Shown here piece by piece: positions 1 to 9,085 of a stretch of 64,000 bases of DNA (within the stretch, counting starts at the first letter, position 1; the number at the start of each line of letters is the position of its first letter). The DNA is taken from NCBI RefSeq assembly GCF_947500985.1, contig NZ_CANMTX010000004.1, positions 1 to 64,000 on the forward strand, given 5' to 3'. Source of the DNA: an uncultured Maribacter sp. (GTDB taxonomy: Bacteria; Bacteroidota; Bacteroidia; Flavobacteriales; Flavobacteriaceae). The translations under genes and the position numbers were made by a program. Below the pieces are notes generated by a model. The model was not told the origin of the DNA, did no database searches, and saw nothing but the letters and a program-made list of their open reading frames with translations.

Positions 1-77
1 GCCAAAAGCCAAAAGCCAAAAGCCAAAAGCCAAAAGCCAAAAGCCAAAAGCCAAAAGCCAAAAGCCAAAAGCCAAAA
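1..77. repeat. Heptamer tandem repeat (GCCAAAA) x 11
   Basis: Eleven uninterrupted perfect copies of GCCAAAA start at the window edge, so the array may extend further upstream. It ends 9 bases before the ATG of the AlbA_2-domain gene at 87. The unit length is not a multiple of three, so copy-number change would shift frame in any upstream ORF or change promoter spacing. A TAA at 81-83 closes the downstream gene's own frame just before its ATG. Confidence 0.95.
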
Positions 78-86
78 TTATAACTT

Positions 87-1223
87 ATGATTAATAAACG
101 CCTTTTGGTAAAAAACTTACTCGCTCATAACGACGAGAATAGTTTTTACGATAAAAAGCGGTTTATTTCAATTGGAGAAAAAGAAGGTAAGGGAAAGTTT
201 TTAAAACATGTTTGTGCATTGGCAAATAGTAATCCTTCGAATAATTCTTTCATAGTTGTAGGGGTCGAAGATGAGGATAATAAGATTGTTGGAGTTGACT
301 TCTTTGATGATAGCAAGATCCAGAATTTAGTGAATGCTTATTTAGATAATCCCCCGTTAATATCATACGAGAACATACCTTTTCCACATTTGCCAGAAGG
401 TAAGGTGGTGGGTTTAGTGACTATAAAATCTATTGGCAAAATTTGTTCACTTAGAAAAAACATTTGGAAGTATTATGGTGGTTCTGTGTTTTTTAGAGAA
501 GGCAGCATAAGTTTACCAAAAGTATTTGATATAGATTTAAAAGATAGCAACTCTGAGGCTGTCGCCACAATCGAACAGCATGCGAAAAATAATATAGAGC
601 TTACTTTAGATGGTGTCATAGATTTTTTAAATTATCGACATAAAGATTTAGAAAGTGACTATAAGGTTTTTAAAGAGCAATTTGTTGTATGCTGGGCAGG
701 CAATAAAAAAGTAGTGAATGGAGAAACATATTTCTATCGGGTCGATATTGAATTAATAAACGAACAGGTAAAATTATTCTACTCTAATTTAGATGAGGTT
801 ACTATTACCTATAACAATGATTCTTTTACTACCATTGAATACGTGCAGCTTGGGTTAGCAGCTAAGCAAAAATACTATCCTTTAGAAAAGGTGGTAATAG
901 ATTTTAGTGAAAACGGCACTTACCAAATTACGAGCGACTTACTTTTTGATCCCCCAATACATGATAAAGAAGAATTAGAAAGAATTTATAAAAGCAATAA
1001 TGCTTTGGTGGCAAAGGCAAAAAAGAATACCGAATTGACAATTGCAGAAGTGAAGCAATTGAAATACTTGGCAGATTCATATTTAATATGTTTTCTAAAC
1101 GGATTTGAAGAAGCTAAAGAGCGAATGGAAAAAGCGAGGCAAGTCTTAAAGCCAAAATACCCAGGAATAAATGCTTCGCTCAAAGAAGCGCTTCGTGTAC
1201 TTAGAAAGGTTAAATATTCTTAA
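87..1223 (+). CDS. AlbA_2 (Schlafen-like) domain protein, putative nucleic-acid binding
   Basis: This 378-residue protein begins with an AlbA_2-type domain (about residues 10-140). Typical features are the N-terminal segment leading to GEKEGKGKFLKHVCALANS, the strand FIVVGVED, and the later VFFREGS motif. The domain occurs in bacterial 'ATP-binding' or transcriptional-regulator-like proteins and is thought to bind nucleic acid. Residues 150-378 match no family I recognise and look mixed alpha/beta, ending in a lysine-rich helix. No signal peptide or membrane segment is seen, so it is probably cytoplasmic. The ATG is fixed by an in-frame TAA at 81-83. Its 3' end overlaps the convergent amylosucrase gene by 14 bases. 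The substrate or target is unknown. Confidence 0.75.
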   Translation: MINKRLLVKNLLAHNDENSFYDKKRFISIGEKEGKGKFLKHVCALANSNPSNNSFIVVGVEDEDNKIVGVDFFDDSKIQNLVNAYLDNPPLISYENIPFPHLPEGKVVGLVTIKSIGKICSLRKNIWKYYGGSVFFREGSISLPKVFDIDLKDSNSEAVATIEQHAKNNIELTLDGVIDFLNYRHKDLESDYKVFKEQFVVCWAGNKKVVNGETYFYRVDIELINEQVKLFYSNLDEVTITYNNDSFTTIEYVQLGLAAKQKYYPLEKVVIDFSENGTYQITSDLLFDPPIHDKEELERIYKSNNALVAKAKKNTELTIAEVKQLKYLADSYLICFLNGFEEAKERMEKARQVLKPKYPGINASLKEALRVLRKVKYS

Positions 1224-3150
1224 TCCAAAGTTGTTCGTAAGGCTTTAGAGGAAGTTCGTTATGAATAAGTTCAAAGGTCTTACCGGTAAGCAGATCAATA
1301 GAATTTTTACCAGTATGAATTCCTATCGAGAGTAACCAAGCTACGTTTAAGGTTTCGGTAACCTCGTTAAAGTTCGACAATACCCAAACACTATTGCCTT
1401 CGTGAATACGCTCATAAACGAATACATGTTCGTTAGAACAACCGTAGATTTTTAAATCATTAGCATCTGCGAATACATTATGCTCTTTACGTAAACGAAT
1501 CATGTTTTTTAAGCCGTTGAAAATGATAGTTGCAGGATTATCTTTTTCTGTTTTCAATTTTGCAATAACATCCCAATTTTGCATAGGTCTATTTACCCAT
1601 CTATTGTCATTGACATGGTCTTCATTTTGCTCGTAAGAATAGTCGTTTAACGTACCAATTTCATCCCCGGCATAAATCATAGGGATACCACCAAAGGTCA
1701 AAATAATACCATGCATCATTAAGATTTTAGTGATGGCATAGTCGATAATATTTTTATTGTTCTGCGCTAAGGCAGTTTCTAAACCTAATAATGATGCAGC
1801 ACTTCCGGTAATTCTGCCATCACCATTTTTAGGGTTATACATGAACATTAATCCTTTTGCCGGTGACCATTCTAATTTACCACAGTAATAATTTAATATA
1901 AACTGTTTGTGAGCAGTTGGGTCAAAGCCCATGACACGAACAAAATCATCGTCATAACCAAGTCCGATATCATCGTGGCAGCGAATGTAGTTGATCCAAG
2001 TAGCGTCATTGGGTTTATTCGGTATTTCGGTGACACTCTTTACCATTAAATTAGCTTTTTTAGTGGCAATCGAATTCCATAATAGAGCCATTAAAGAGGC
2101 GTTGTATGCCACTTCGCACTCGTTACCTTCGGTGGTGTCTTCACCAAAATACTTTATAATATTTCTAGGGGCAACAATAGCTTCTGCCAAAAGAATAACA
2201 CCTGGTGCAATTACTTGCAGGCACATTCTAAAAAGTGAAATAAGCATATGAGCCTCAGGCAGATTTTGTGATGATGTTCCTAATTTTTTCCATAGAAAAG
2301 CAAGGGCATCAAAACGTATAACATCTACGCCCAAGTTCGCCAGAGACATTAAGTTTCTGAGCATTTCAATAAATACTTCTGGGTTTCTATAATTTAAATC
2401 CCATTGGTAGTTGTTAAAGCAGGTCATTACCCACTTTTCCATTTCTTTATTATAGGTGAAATTTCCAGGTGCCGATTGCGGAAATATTTCTGGTAGTGCC
2501 TTTTCAAACTCATCTGGTATATGCCGATCAGAATAAGTGTAATAGTAATTTTGATGGTGCTGGCTACCTTCTTTCGCTTTCTTCGCCCATATAAACTCAT
2601 CTGAGGTATGGTTGACAACGAAATCTAACATTAAGAACATGTTATTCTCTCGTACTTTTTTGGTAAACGTAGTAAAATCTTCTTTTGTGCCGTATGTGGG
2701 ATCAATTTCATGATAGCTATTTACGGCATAACCACCATCGTTTTCACCGGCAGGTCTTGTAGTTATCGGCATTAAGTGAAGAAAATTGACACCTAAATCT
2801 TCAAAATAAGGTAGTTTTTCTTTGAGTCCGTTAATATCTTGATTAAAACGGTCAACATACAATTGCATACCTACCATTTGTTCACTTTGGTACCAGTTTC
2901 CTGAATTTAAACGTACAATATCTTGTTTTTGAAGTTCTGTTGGGCGTTCGTTAAAAAGTGTTTCTAAAGTATCTAAAAGAGTATAGAAATATACTTTATG
3001 TTCTGATTCTTGGTATAATGAAAAAAACTGATTTTTAATTAGCGAAAGATTGGTCGCTAATCTTTGGTCGAATAAAGACGTTAAAGATATGGCACCTTTT
3101 TTCTTTTGACCTTTAACGGTCATTAACCTGTGTAATTCAGCTTGGTTCAT
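1210..3150 (-). CDS. Amylosucrase-like GH13 glucosyltransferase
   Basis: The protein is a 646-residue GH13 enzyme of the amylosucrase type, which uses sucrose to extend alpha-1,4-glucan and releases fructose. The (beta/alpha)8 signature regions are present: DFVVNHTS near residue 176, the nucleophile D281 in VIRFDALAF, the acid/base E323 in LLAEAIVAP, and D393 in RCHDDIGL. These positions nearly match the D286/E328/D393 triad of Neisseria amylosucrase, and the flanking text GTSSQNLPEAH is also amylosucrase-like. Length fits the family (about 630-650). No signal peptide is seen, so it acts in the cytoplasm. It lies 1 base downstream of a fructokinase gene on the same strand, which suggests one transcript for sucrose breakdown. 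A related GH13 specificity such as sucrose hydrolase cannot be excluded. Confidence 0.85.
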   Translation of the reverse strand: MNQAELHRLMTVKGQKKKGAISLTSLFDQRLATNLSLIKNQFFSLYQESEHKVYFYTLLDTLETLFNERPTELQKQDIVRLNSGNWYQSEQMVGMQLYVDRFNQDINGLKEKLPYFEDLGVNFLHLMPITTRPAGENDGGYAVNSYHEIDPTYGTKEDFTTFTKKVRENNMFLMLDFVVNHTSDEFIWAKKAKEGSQHHQNYYYTYSDRHIPDEFEKALPEIFPQSAPGNFTYNKEMEKWVMTCFNNYQWDLNYRNPEVFIEMLRNLMSLANLGVDVIRFDALAFLWKKLGTSSQNLPEAHMLISLFRMCLQVIAPGVILLAEAIVAPRNIIKYFGEDTTEGNECEVAYNASLMALLWNSIATKKANLMVKSVTEIPNKPNDATWINYIRCHDDIGLGYDDDFVRVMGFDPTAHKQFILNYYCGKLEWSPAKGLMFMYNPKNGDGRITGSAASLLGLETALAQNNKNIIDYAITKILMMHGIILTFGGIPMIYAGDEIGTLNDYSYEQNEDHVNDNRWVNRPMQNWDVIAKLKTEKDNPATIIFNGLKNMIRLRKEHNVFADANDLKIYGCSNEHVFVYERIHEGNSVWVLSNFNEVTETLNVAWLLSIGIHTGKNSIDLLTGKTFELIHNELPLKPYEQLWIKNI

Positions 3151-3151
3151 T

Positions 3152-4096
3152 TTAAGAATCTAATTGTTGTATTGTAGGTAGTGATTCAATAGCACCAAAA
3201 TTTTCAGTAGTTATGGCACCGGCTTTATTTGCTCTAATTACCATATTGCTTAGAAGATATTCGTCTACTAATAAATTTTCAAACTTAGCATGTTCTGCAA
3301 TTTGCTGTAAAAGACAGCCAATAAAAGCGTCACCTGCACCAGTAGTATCTTTAGGTGTTACTTTTATACTGGGTATAGTTTTGCTGAAATTTGATGTGCT
3401 TAACAGAGTACCTTCGCTACCAAGGGTAACAACTACTATTTGCGTCCCCATTTCGTGAAAAACCTTGCATGCATCATCTAGATTATCTTTGCCAGATAGT
3501 AATTGAGCCTCTTCTAGACTAAACTTACACAGATGAGATTTTTCAATAAAAGCATGGCACTTGCGTATAAAAACATCTTCTTTGTTTTTCCAAAGATCAA
3601 TTCTAAAATTTGGATCAAAACTGATAAATGCATTTTTTGTTAGTCCGTCAAATAAATACCTACTGTAGGTCTCTTCTAATGAACCACCTAAAAATGCTGT
3701 AGCAGCGCCAAAGTGTAAAATATTATTTTCAAAACTAGATTTTAGCGATGAGTCATAGGTAAGTTCTTTATCTGCGCCACGATTAAAAACGAAATCTCGT
3801 TCCCCGTCTTTGTCAATAGATACAAAGGCTAGGGTGGTAAACGTATTACTTTTTTGTGCTAAAGAGATATCAACTTTCTCATTTTTAAGAATGTTTAATA
3901 GAAAGGATCCGAAAGGATCGTCACCAACACAGCCAACAAAAAAACTATCGCCACCAAGCTTGCTAATTGCACAAGCAACATTTGCAGGTGCACCACCTGC
4001 TTTTTTTGAGAACTCTTTAGCTTTTGTTAAATCTTTACCTTGATTTTCGGCAACAAAATCAATCAACAATTCTCCAATACAGAATACCTTTTTCAT
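3152..4096 (-). CDS. PfkB-family fructokinase
   Basis: This 314-residue PfkB/ribokinase-family sugar kinase has the N-terminal GELLIDFV strand and the glycine-rich GGAPANVACAISKLGG sugar-binding signature (about residues 31-50). The C-terminal DTTGAGDAFIGCLL signature carries the anion hole and catalytic aspartate. The family phosphorylates fructose or similar sugars with ATP. The assignment to fructose rests on the adjacent amylosucrase, which releases fructose from sucrose. It is the promoter-proximal gene of the pair. It starts with ATG and has no transport or regulatory gene beside it. Confidence 0.85.
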   Translation of the reverse strand: MKKVFCIGELLIDFVAENQGKDLTKAKEFSKKAGGAPANVACAISKLGGDSFFVGCVGDDPFGSFLLNILKNEKVDISLAQKSNTFTTLAFVSIDKDGERDFVFNRGADKELTYDSSLKSSFENNILHFGAATAFLGGSLEETYSRYLFDGLTKNAFISFDPNFRIDLWKNKEDVFIRKCHAFIEKSHLCKFSLEEAQLLSGKDNLDDACKVFHEMGTQIVVVTLGSEGTLLSTSNFSKTIPSIKVTPKDTTGAGDAFIGCLLQQIAEHAKFENLLVDEYLLSNMVIRANKAGAITTENFGAIESLPTIQQLDS

Positions 4097-4279
4097 AAAT
4101 TTAAAAAGAAAATTAGGAAGTCTAAGTTAATTAGAAAAAGCAGCTACTTCCTAAATAATCTTAAGTAAATGTCAAATTATAGCAGTTTATAGAAGTTTTT
4201 TTGAATTAATATGTTTCTGGTTTTGGGTCTGTTGATGAAATGCATATCTTGAATATCATATTTAAAACACATTTTGACC

Positions 4280-5416
4280 ATGAGTATATTTGATGAAATA
4301 AAGAAAAAGCTTAGCCACGAGTTTATAGATATAATTGAATGGCTAGATAATACGAACGATACTATAGTTCATCGTTTTGAGCGTTACCAAAATGAAATAA
4401 AAAACAATGCACAGTTAATTGTACGCGAAGGACAAACTGCGGTTTTTATAAATGAAGGTCAATTAGCAGATGTTTTCAAACCAGGTACGTATACGTTAAA
4501 TACGCAAAACTTACCCATATTAACCACTTTAAAAGGGTGGAAATATGGATTTGATAGTCCGTTTAAAGCGGAGGTTTATTTTGTAAACACACGCCTTTTT
4601 ACAGATGAAAAGTGGGGAACCAAAAATCCGTTCATGTTAAGTGATGATAGATTTGGTTTGGTAGAAATTCGTGCTTTTGGTACGTATAGTTTTAGAGTAA
4701 ATGATCCAGGAAAGTTTGTTGTAGATGTAGTGGGTACCGATGGTAATTTTACAAGCTATGAGGTAAATGAACATTTAAAAAGCTTAATAGTAACCCGTTT
4801 TACAGATACGGTAGGTGAAGCTAATTTACCAATTGAGTTATATGCGGCAAATACAAGCGAACTATCTGAAACTTGCCAAGAAGTAATGCAGCCAGAATTT
4901 AATAGAGTAGGTATTGAGTTAGAGAAATTCTACATCGAAAATGTATCGATGCCAGAAGAGCTTAAAAAAGAAATTTTTGAATACAGCCGCTTAGATAAAT
5001 TGGATATGGGCAAATTGGCACAATTCAAAGCAGCGAAAGCAATGGAACTAGCAGCTAAAAATGAAGGTGGTACCGCTGGTGCCGGTATGGGCATGGGTAT
5101 GGGCTTTGTATTAGCACAACAAATGGGTGGTTTAATGGGTCAGCCGGCAACACAACCTTTTGGTGGGCAAGCTGCACAGCAGCCACAGGCACCACCGCCA
5201 ATGCCAACACAGGTAACATATTTCTATGCCGTTAACGGACACCAGTTAGGACCTGTAGCTATTGATAAATTAAAAGAGTTGTTCGCTAGCAGAACCATTA
5301 ATAGAGATTCGTTGATTTGGAAACAAGGAATGGCAAGCTGGACTGCATTGAAAGAGATAGAAGAACTAAAATCTTTCTTGGGCGGTAATACACCGCCACC
5401 ATTACCAACGGCATAA
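4280..5416 (+). CDS. SPFH-domain protein with C-terminal GYF_2 domain
   Basis: The first in-frame start is a TTG at 4274, but the ATG at 4280 (MSIFDEIKKKL) is the better start and gives 378 residues. An N-terminal helical segment is followed by an SPFH/Band-7-like domain (about 45-245), of the type often annotated 'virion core protein'. Next come a Gly/Met-rich stretch (AGAGMGMGMGF), a Pro/Gln linker, and a GYF_2 domain (about 318-366) with the YAVNGHQLGPV and LIWKQGMASWTAL motifs. No clear transmembrane helix is seen, so membrane association would be peripheral. SPFH proteins scaffold membrane assemblies, and GYF_2 is a putative peptide-binding module. Fifty-two bases downstream is a zinc-ribbon membrane protein, a likely partner. 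The cellular role is unknown. Confidence 0.8.
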   Translation: MSIFDEIKKKLSHEFIDIIEWLDNTNDTIVHRFERYQNEIKNNAQLIVREGQTAVFINEGQLADVFKPGTYTLNTQNLPILTTLKGWKYGFDSPFKAEVYFVNTRLFTDEKWGTKNPFMLSDDRFGLVEIRAFGTYSFRVNDPGKFVVDVVGTDGNFTSYEVNEHLKSLIVTRFTDTVGEANLPIELYAANTSELSETCQEVMQPEFNRVGIELEKFYIENVSMPEELKKEIFEYSRLDKLDMGKLAQFKAAKAMELAAKNEGGTAGAGMGMGMGFVLAQQMGGLMGQPATQPFGGQAAQQPQAPPPMPTQVTYFYAVNGHQLGPVAIDKLKELFASRTINRDSLIWKQGMASWTALKEIEELKSFLGGNTPPPLPTA

Positions 5417-5468
5417 TCTTAAGCAATACATATACTAACATACCTTTCTAAGATAAGGGATACTTTCT

Positions 5469-6551
5469 ATGGGCGATATTCAACAATCGGAGTATAAAAA
5501 AGCATGTGCAAATTGTGGTGCCGAGCTAAAATTTAAGCCAGGTTCACATCAATTAACATGTGAGTACTGTGGCTATGAAGAATTTATTGAGCAATCTAAA
5601 ACGAGCTTTGAAGAATTAGAATTAGAGCATTACTTAAAGATTGTAGGTGAAAATGCCTATACCGAAACTATAGAGCTTTTACATTGTAAAAATTGTGGTG
5701 CCAACCAACATGTAGAAGAAAACTACAAATCGCTTAATTGTGTGTATTGTAGCGAACCTTTAATAAGAGAAGATATTGAAAAGGAAGGATGGATCTTACC
5801 AGGTGCTTTAGTTCCTTTTCAATTAGATAGCAATAAAGCCCAAGCCATATTTAAGGCGTGGGTAGATAAAATTTGGTTTGCGCCAGACAATTTAAAGAAG
5901 GCAGCACTAGATCCAGAAGGTTTGCATGGGTTGTATATTCCGTATTGGACGTTTGATGCTAACCTTTTTGCTTCTTATCAAGGGCAGCGAGGAGATTATT
6001 ATTATGAAACTCAAACTTACAATAGTAATAAAGCAAGAAAAACAAGGCGGGTTAGAAAAACAAAATGGACGTATGCTTCAGGTAAAATAGATGGCTTTGT
6101 AGATGATATTCTAATTAGTGCTTCTGAAAAGAAACGCAAAGAGATTCCGGCAAAAGTCGCCTTTTGGAATTTGAAAGATTTAGTGGCTTTTAATTCGAAA
6201 TATCTATCTGGTTTTGTAACCGAAAAATATACGGTTTCATTAAAAGAAGGGCATCACAAGTCATTTCAAGAAGCTAAGAATATTGCCTATAATTGGATCA
6301 GACGCGATATTGGTGGTGATACTCAAAGAGTGGCAAATGCCGATATTAAATTATCTGATGAAAAGTTCAAACATATTTTACTTCCCATTTACCTAAGTTC
6401 ATATAGGTATGATGGTAAAGAGTTTAATTTTTATATAAATGGGCAAACAGGGGTATTAAGTGGAAATAGACCATATTCATTTTGGAAAATTTTCTTTTTA
6501 GTGATTTTTATCCTTGTCATAATAGCTATAATTGCGATTTTTGCTAAATGA
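5469..6551 (+). CDS. Double zinc-ribbon protein with C-terminal membrane anchor
   Basis: This 360-residue protein opens with two zinc ribbons of identical spacing, C-x2-C-x14-C-x2-C: C13/C16/C31/C34 and C73/C76/C91/C94. A mixed beta-rich middle follows, with IPYWTFDANLFASYQGQRGD and many basic residues near 190-200. The protein ends in a single hydrophobic helix (about 338-358), giving a tail-anchored topology. Such proteins are sometimes mislabelled as helicase or primosomal proteins because of the zinc ribbons, but no helicase motif is present. It follows an SPFH protein and overlaps the phosphatase gene downstream by 4 bases (ATGA), so co-translation with the phosphatase is likely. The molecular role is unknown. 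Confidence 0.8.
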   Translation: MGDIQQSEYKKACANCGAELKFKPGSHQLTCEYCGYEEFIEQSKTSFEELELEHYLKIVGENAYTETIELLHCKNCGANQHVEENYKSLNCVYCSEPLIREDIEKEGWILPGALVPFQLDSNKAQAIFKAWVDKIWFAPDNLKKAALDPEGLHGLYIPYWTFDANLFASYQGQRGDYYYETQTYNSNKARKTRRVRKTKWTYASGKIDGFVDDILISASEKKRKEIPAKVAFWNLKDLVAFNSKYLSGFVTEKYTVSLKEGHHKSFQEAKNIAYNWIRRDIGGDTQRVANADIKLSDEKFKHILLPIYLSSYRYDGKEFNFYINGQTGVLSGNRPYSFWKIFFLVIFILVIIAIIAIFAK

Positions 6552-7282
6552 GTACAAAAAGAACACTGGTTGTAGGTGACATTCATTCAGGATTACAAGC
6601 TTTAAAGCAAGTACTTGAAAAAGCAGCTATAACTGAAGATGATACTATAATTTTTTTAGGAGATTACATTGATGGATGGAGCGAGGCTGTTGAAACCATA
6701 AATTTTCTTTTAGAATTAAAAGAAACCTATAATTGTATTTACCTACGTGGTAATCATGACGAGCTTTGTTATGAGTGGTTAACCGGTAAGGCAGACAATC
6801 CAACATGGTTTCTACATGGTGGTGAGGCAACATCTAATTCGTATGGTAAGGCTTCTAAAGAAACGAAAGATAGGCACATCAAGTTTTATGAAAGCTTAGA
6901 AAATTATTATCTAGATTCAGAAAACAGATTGTTTTTACATGCGGGTTTTACGAACCTAAAAGGTATAGAGCATGAATATTTTAAAAAAACGTTCTATTGG
7001 GATCGCACCCTTTGGGAATTGGCACTTTCGTTAAATACAGATTTAGATAAAGATCATATTCATTATCCGAAGCGATTAAAAAACTATTCTGAAATTTATA
7101 TAGGGCACACACCCGTTACTCGTATTGGTAAAACGACACCACAGAAAGCAGCTAATGTTTGGAATATTGATACAGGTGCAGCCTTTAAAGGACCGTTAAC
7201 TGTATTTAATGCAGATACAAAAGAATATTGGCAAAGCGATCCAGTGTACACCTTTTATCCCAATGAAATGGGCAGAAACTAA
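6548..7282 (+). CDS. PPP-type metallophosphoesterase (serine/threonine phosphatase-like)
   Basis: The 244-residue protein carries the calcineurin-like metallophosphoesterase motifs in order: GDIHSG (11-13 metal site), GDYIDG, GNHDE, LHAGF and GHTPV. This is the layout of bacterial PPP-family phosphatases such as PrpA/PrpB or ApaH relatives. The usual GDxHG has Ser in place of the final Gly, so motif I is slightly non-standard. No signal peptide or membrane helix is seen. The start overlaps the stop of the zinc-ribbon gene by 4 bases, tying it to the SPFH/zinc-ribbon pair. The substrate may be a phosphoprotein or a nucleotide and cannot be read from sequence. Confidence 0.85.
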   Translation: MSTKRTLVVGDIHSGLQALKQVLEKAAITEDDTIIFLGDYIDGWSEAVETINFLLELKETYNCIYLRGNHDELCYEWLTGKADNPTWFLHGGEATSNSYGKASKETKDRHIKFYESLENYYLDSENRLFLHAGFTNLKGIEHEYFKKTFYWDRTLWELALSLNTDLDKDHIHYPKRLKNYSEIYIGHTPVTRIGKTTPQKAANVWNIDTGAAFKGPLTVFNADTKEYWQSDPVYTFYPNEMGRN

Positions 7283-7346
7283 GAAAACCGTTAACTTTAC
7301 TAAAAAATAGATTGTTTTATTAACGATCTTTGAAAAAAAATAAACT

Positions 7347-8345
7347 ATGTCTACTAAAAATATAAGATTAGAAGTGATGCAGGCCTTAGAGCCTAAGGTA
7401 GAAAGTTTCATGGATTCTTTCCTTATAAAACCAGAGGATATATGGCAACCAACAGATTTTTTACCAGATTCTCAAAAGGATACATTCTTGCAAGAGGTGA
7501 AAGAAATTCGTGAAGAGTCTAAAGATTTAGGATATGATTTTTGGGTAACCATGGTGGCAGATACCATTACCGAAGAGGCATTACCAACTTATGAGTCGTG
7601 GTTAATGGATGTTGTTGGTGTTGACCAACACGGTGACCATAAAACGAACGGTTGGGCAAAATGGGTTCGCGCTTGGACGGCTGAAGAAAATAGACACGGT
7701 GATGTGTTGAATAAATATCTTTATTTATCTGGAAGGGTAAATATGAAAGAAATTGAGATTACTACTCAACATTTAATTTCTGATGGCTTTGATATTGGTA
7801 CTGATCGTGATCCATATAAAAACTTTGTATATACCTCTTTTCAAGAATTAGCTACCAATATTTCGCATAAGCGTGTTGGGCAAATGGCGAAGAAAAAAGG
7901 AAATGCCTTATTGGGTAAAATGTGCACTATTATTGCTGGTGATGAAATGAGACACCATTTAGCATATAGAGAATTTGTAAAGACTATTATGGGTGAAGAT
8001 CCATCGGGTATGATGATTGCCTTTGCAGATATGATGAAGAAGAAAATTGTAATGCCAGCACACTTTTTACGTGAGTCTGGTGGTACAATAGGATCGGCAT
8101 TTGAGAACTTCTCTAACTGTGCGCAACGTTTAGGTGTGTATACTGCACAAGATTATGTTGATATTCTAAGTAAGCTTAATGCGTATTGGGAATTAGAAAC
8201 TGTTCGTTCTTTAAATGAAGAAGCAGAAAAGGCACGTGACTATTTAATTAAGTTGCCTTCAAGGTTAGAAAGAATTGCAGAGCGCATGAAATTTCCGCAA
8301 GATCAATATCACTTTAAGTGGGTTGAGGCAAACGGAGCATTATAA
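7347..8345 (+). CDS. Acyl-ACP desaturase (ferritin-like diiron)
   Basis: The 332-residue soluble diiron desaturase introduces a double bond, typically delta-9, into acyl chains bound to acyl carrier protein. The two iron-binding motifs are EENRH (113-117) and DEMRH (199-203), within a helical ferritin-like fold. Length agrees with bacterial and plant stearoyl-ACP desaturases. It begins 64 bases after the phosphatase, and a near-consensus -7 box (GATCTTTG, about 7325) suggests its own promoter. It ends before a strong bidirectional hairpin. It probably makes membrane unsaturated fatty acids aerobically. Confidence 0.9.
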   Translation: MSTKNIRLEVMQALEPKVESFMDSFLIKPEDIWQPTDFLPDSQKDTFLQEVKEIREESKDLGYDFWVTMVADTITEEALPTYESWLMDVVGVDQHGDHKTNGWAKWVRAWTAEENRHGDVLNKYLYLSGRVNMKEIEITTQHLISDGFDIGTDRDPYKNFVYTSFQELATNISHKRVGQMAKKKGNALLGKMCTIIAGDEMRHHLAYREFVKTIMGEDPSGMMIAFADMMKKKIVMPAHFLRESGGTIGSAFENFSNCAQRLGVYTAQDYVDILSKLNAYWELETVRSLNEEAEKARDYLIKLPSRLERIAERMKFPQDQYHFKWVEANGAL

Positions 8346-8350
8346 AATAA

Positions 8351-8384
8351 AAAATCCCGATCAGTAATGATCGGGATTTTTTTT
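8351..8384. terminator. Rho-independent terminator, bidirectional
   Basis: A 13-bp perfect stem (8351-8363 with 8368-8380) closes a GTAA loop. It is flanked by A and T runs, so it can serve both the desaturase (+) and the convergent gene at 8400-9053 (-). Confidence 0.9.
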
Positions 8385-8399
8385 GCTTTAAACGGTATG

Positions 8400-9053
8400 T
8401 TATAGTTTACCGTGTTTGTGTTCATCTTGCCACTTTACAAGTTCTGTCCACTTACCTTCGTAACACATTTTAGCTTGTAATGGCCAAGAAGCAGGATCGT
8501 GAATTTTATATCTTGTTCCACCAGTATCCAATATTTTCTGACATGCTTCTAAGCTAGCCTCAGAAAGTTCTTTCCATGTTTTAATACCATGGTCTTTGAA
8601 CATGCCTTCAATTTTTGGACCAATACCTTCTACAAGTTTTAAGTCATCTTGCTTAATGGTTTTTCCAAAAGCAGCTTTTGCAGCAGAGCCATCAAAGGCT
8701 AGAGCACTACTTGTAGCGGCGCCAGCAGCAAAAGAGGCGGCAGATGCACCTAAATTAGTGCTTGGTGCGGTAGGGGCAACCGGAGCAGGTGTTACTACTT
8801 TGCTTGCAGCAATTACTCTTTGGTTACACGCATCTAAATCAGCTTTTAATTTGCTGTTGCTTGCTTTTAGATTGTTTAAATCTGACAATTCGCCTTTAAG
8901 CTTTGTATTACTAGCGGTAAGACTATTGATTTCAGCAGAGTTGTCTATTACCTTGGCAGAACGGCTACCAAGTAGATAACCTAAAATACCGCAGATAAGA
9001 CCTACTAATAATGGAATTATCCAGCACCAAATGTTCATATTTTCAAAATTCAT
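8400..9053 (-). CDS. Membrane-anchored protein with coiled coil and helix-hairpin-helix domain
   Basis: This 217-residue protein has an N-terminal hydrophobic helix (about 8-30, glycine-rich). A predicted coiled coil (about 38-78) with repeated LKxxLxxLxxL follows. An Ala/Pro/Thr/Ser linker leads to a C-terminal globular domain beginning LKLVEGIGPKIEGMF (about 137), a helix-hairpin-helix signature of the kind in DUF4332 or L21-like domains, and ending in a His/Lys-rich tail. The HhH suggests DNA or protein contact on the cytoplasmic side. It sits 32 bases downstream of an OmpA-like gene on the same strand, so the two are probably co-transcribed. No function is established. Confidence 0.7.
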   Translation of the reverse strand: MNFENMNIWCWIIPLLVGLICGILGYLLGSRSAKVIDNSAEINSLTASNTKLKGELSDLNNLKASNSKLKADLDACNQRVIAASKVVTPAPVAPTAPSTNLGASAASFAAGAATSSALAFDGSAAKAAFGKTIKQDDLKLVEGIGPKIEGMFKDHGIKTWKELSEASLEACQKILDTGGTRYKIHDPASWPLQAKMCYEGKWTELVKWQDEHKHGKL

Positions 9054-9085
9054 GATTTTACTTATTTATAGGATTAGTGTATGTT

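Noticed and set aside
1-77. Possible CRISPR-like array from the regular repeats
   Set aside because: The repeats are contiguous 7-mers with no spacers.
8596-8979. 127-residue plus-strand ORF
   Set aside because: It lies wholly opposite the membrane-anchored HhH protein gene, whose domain structure is clear.
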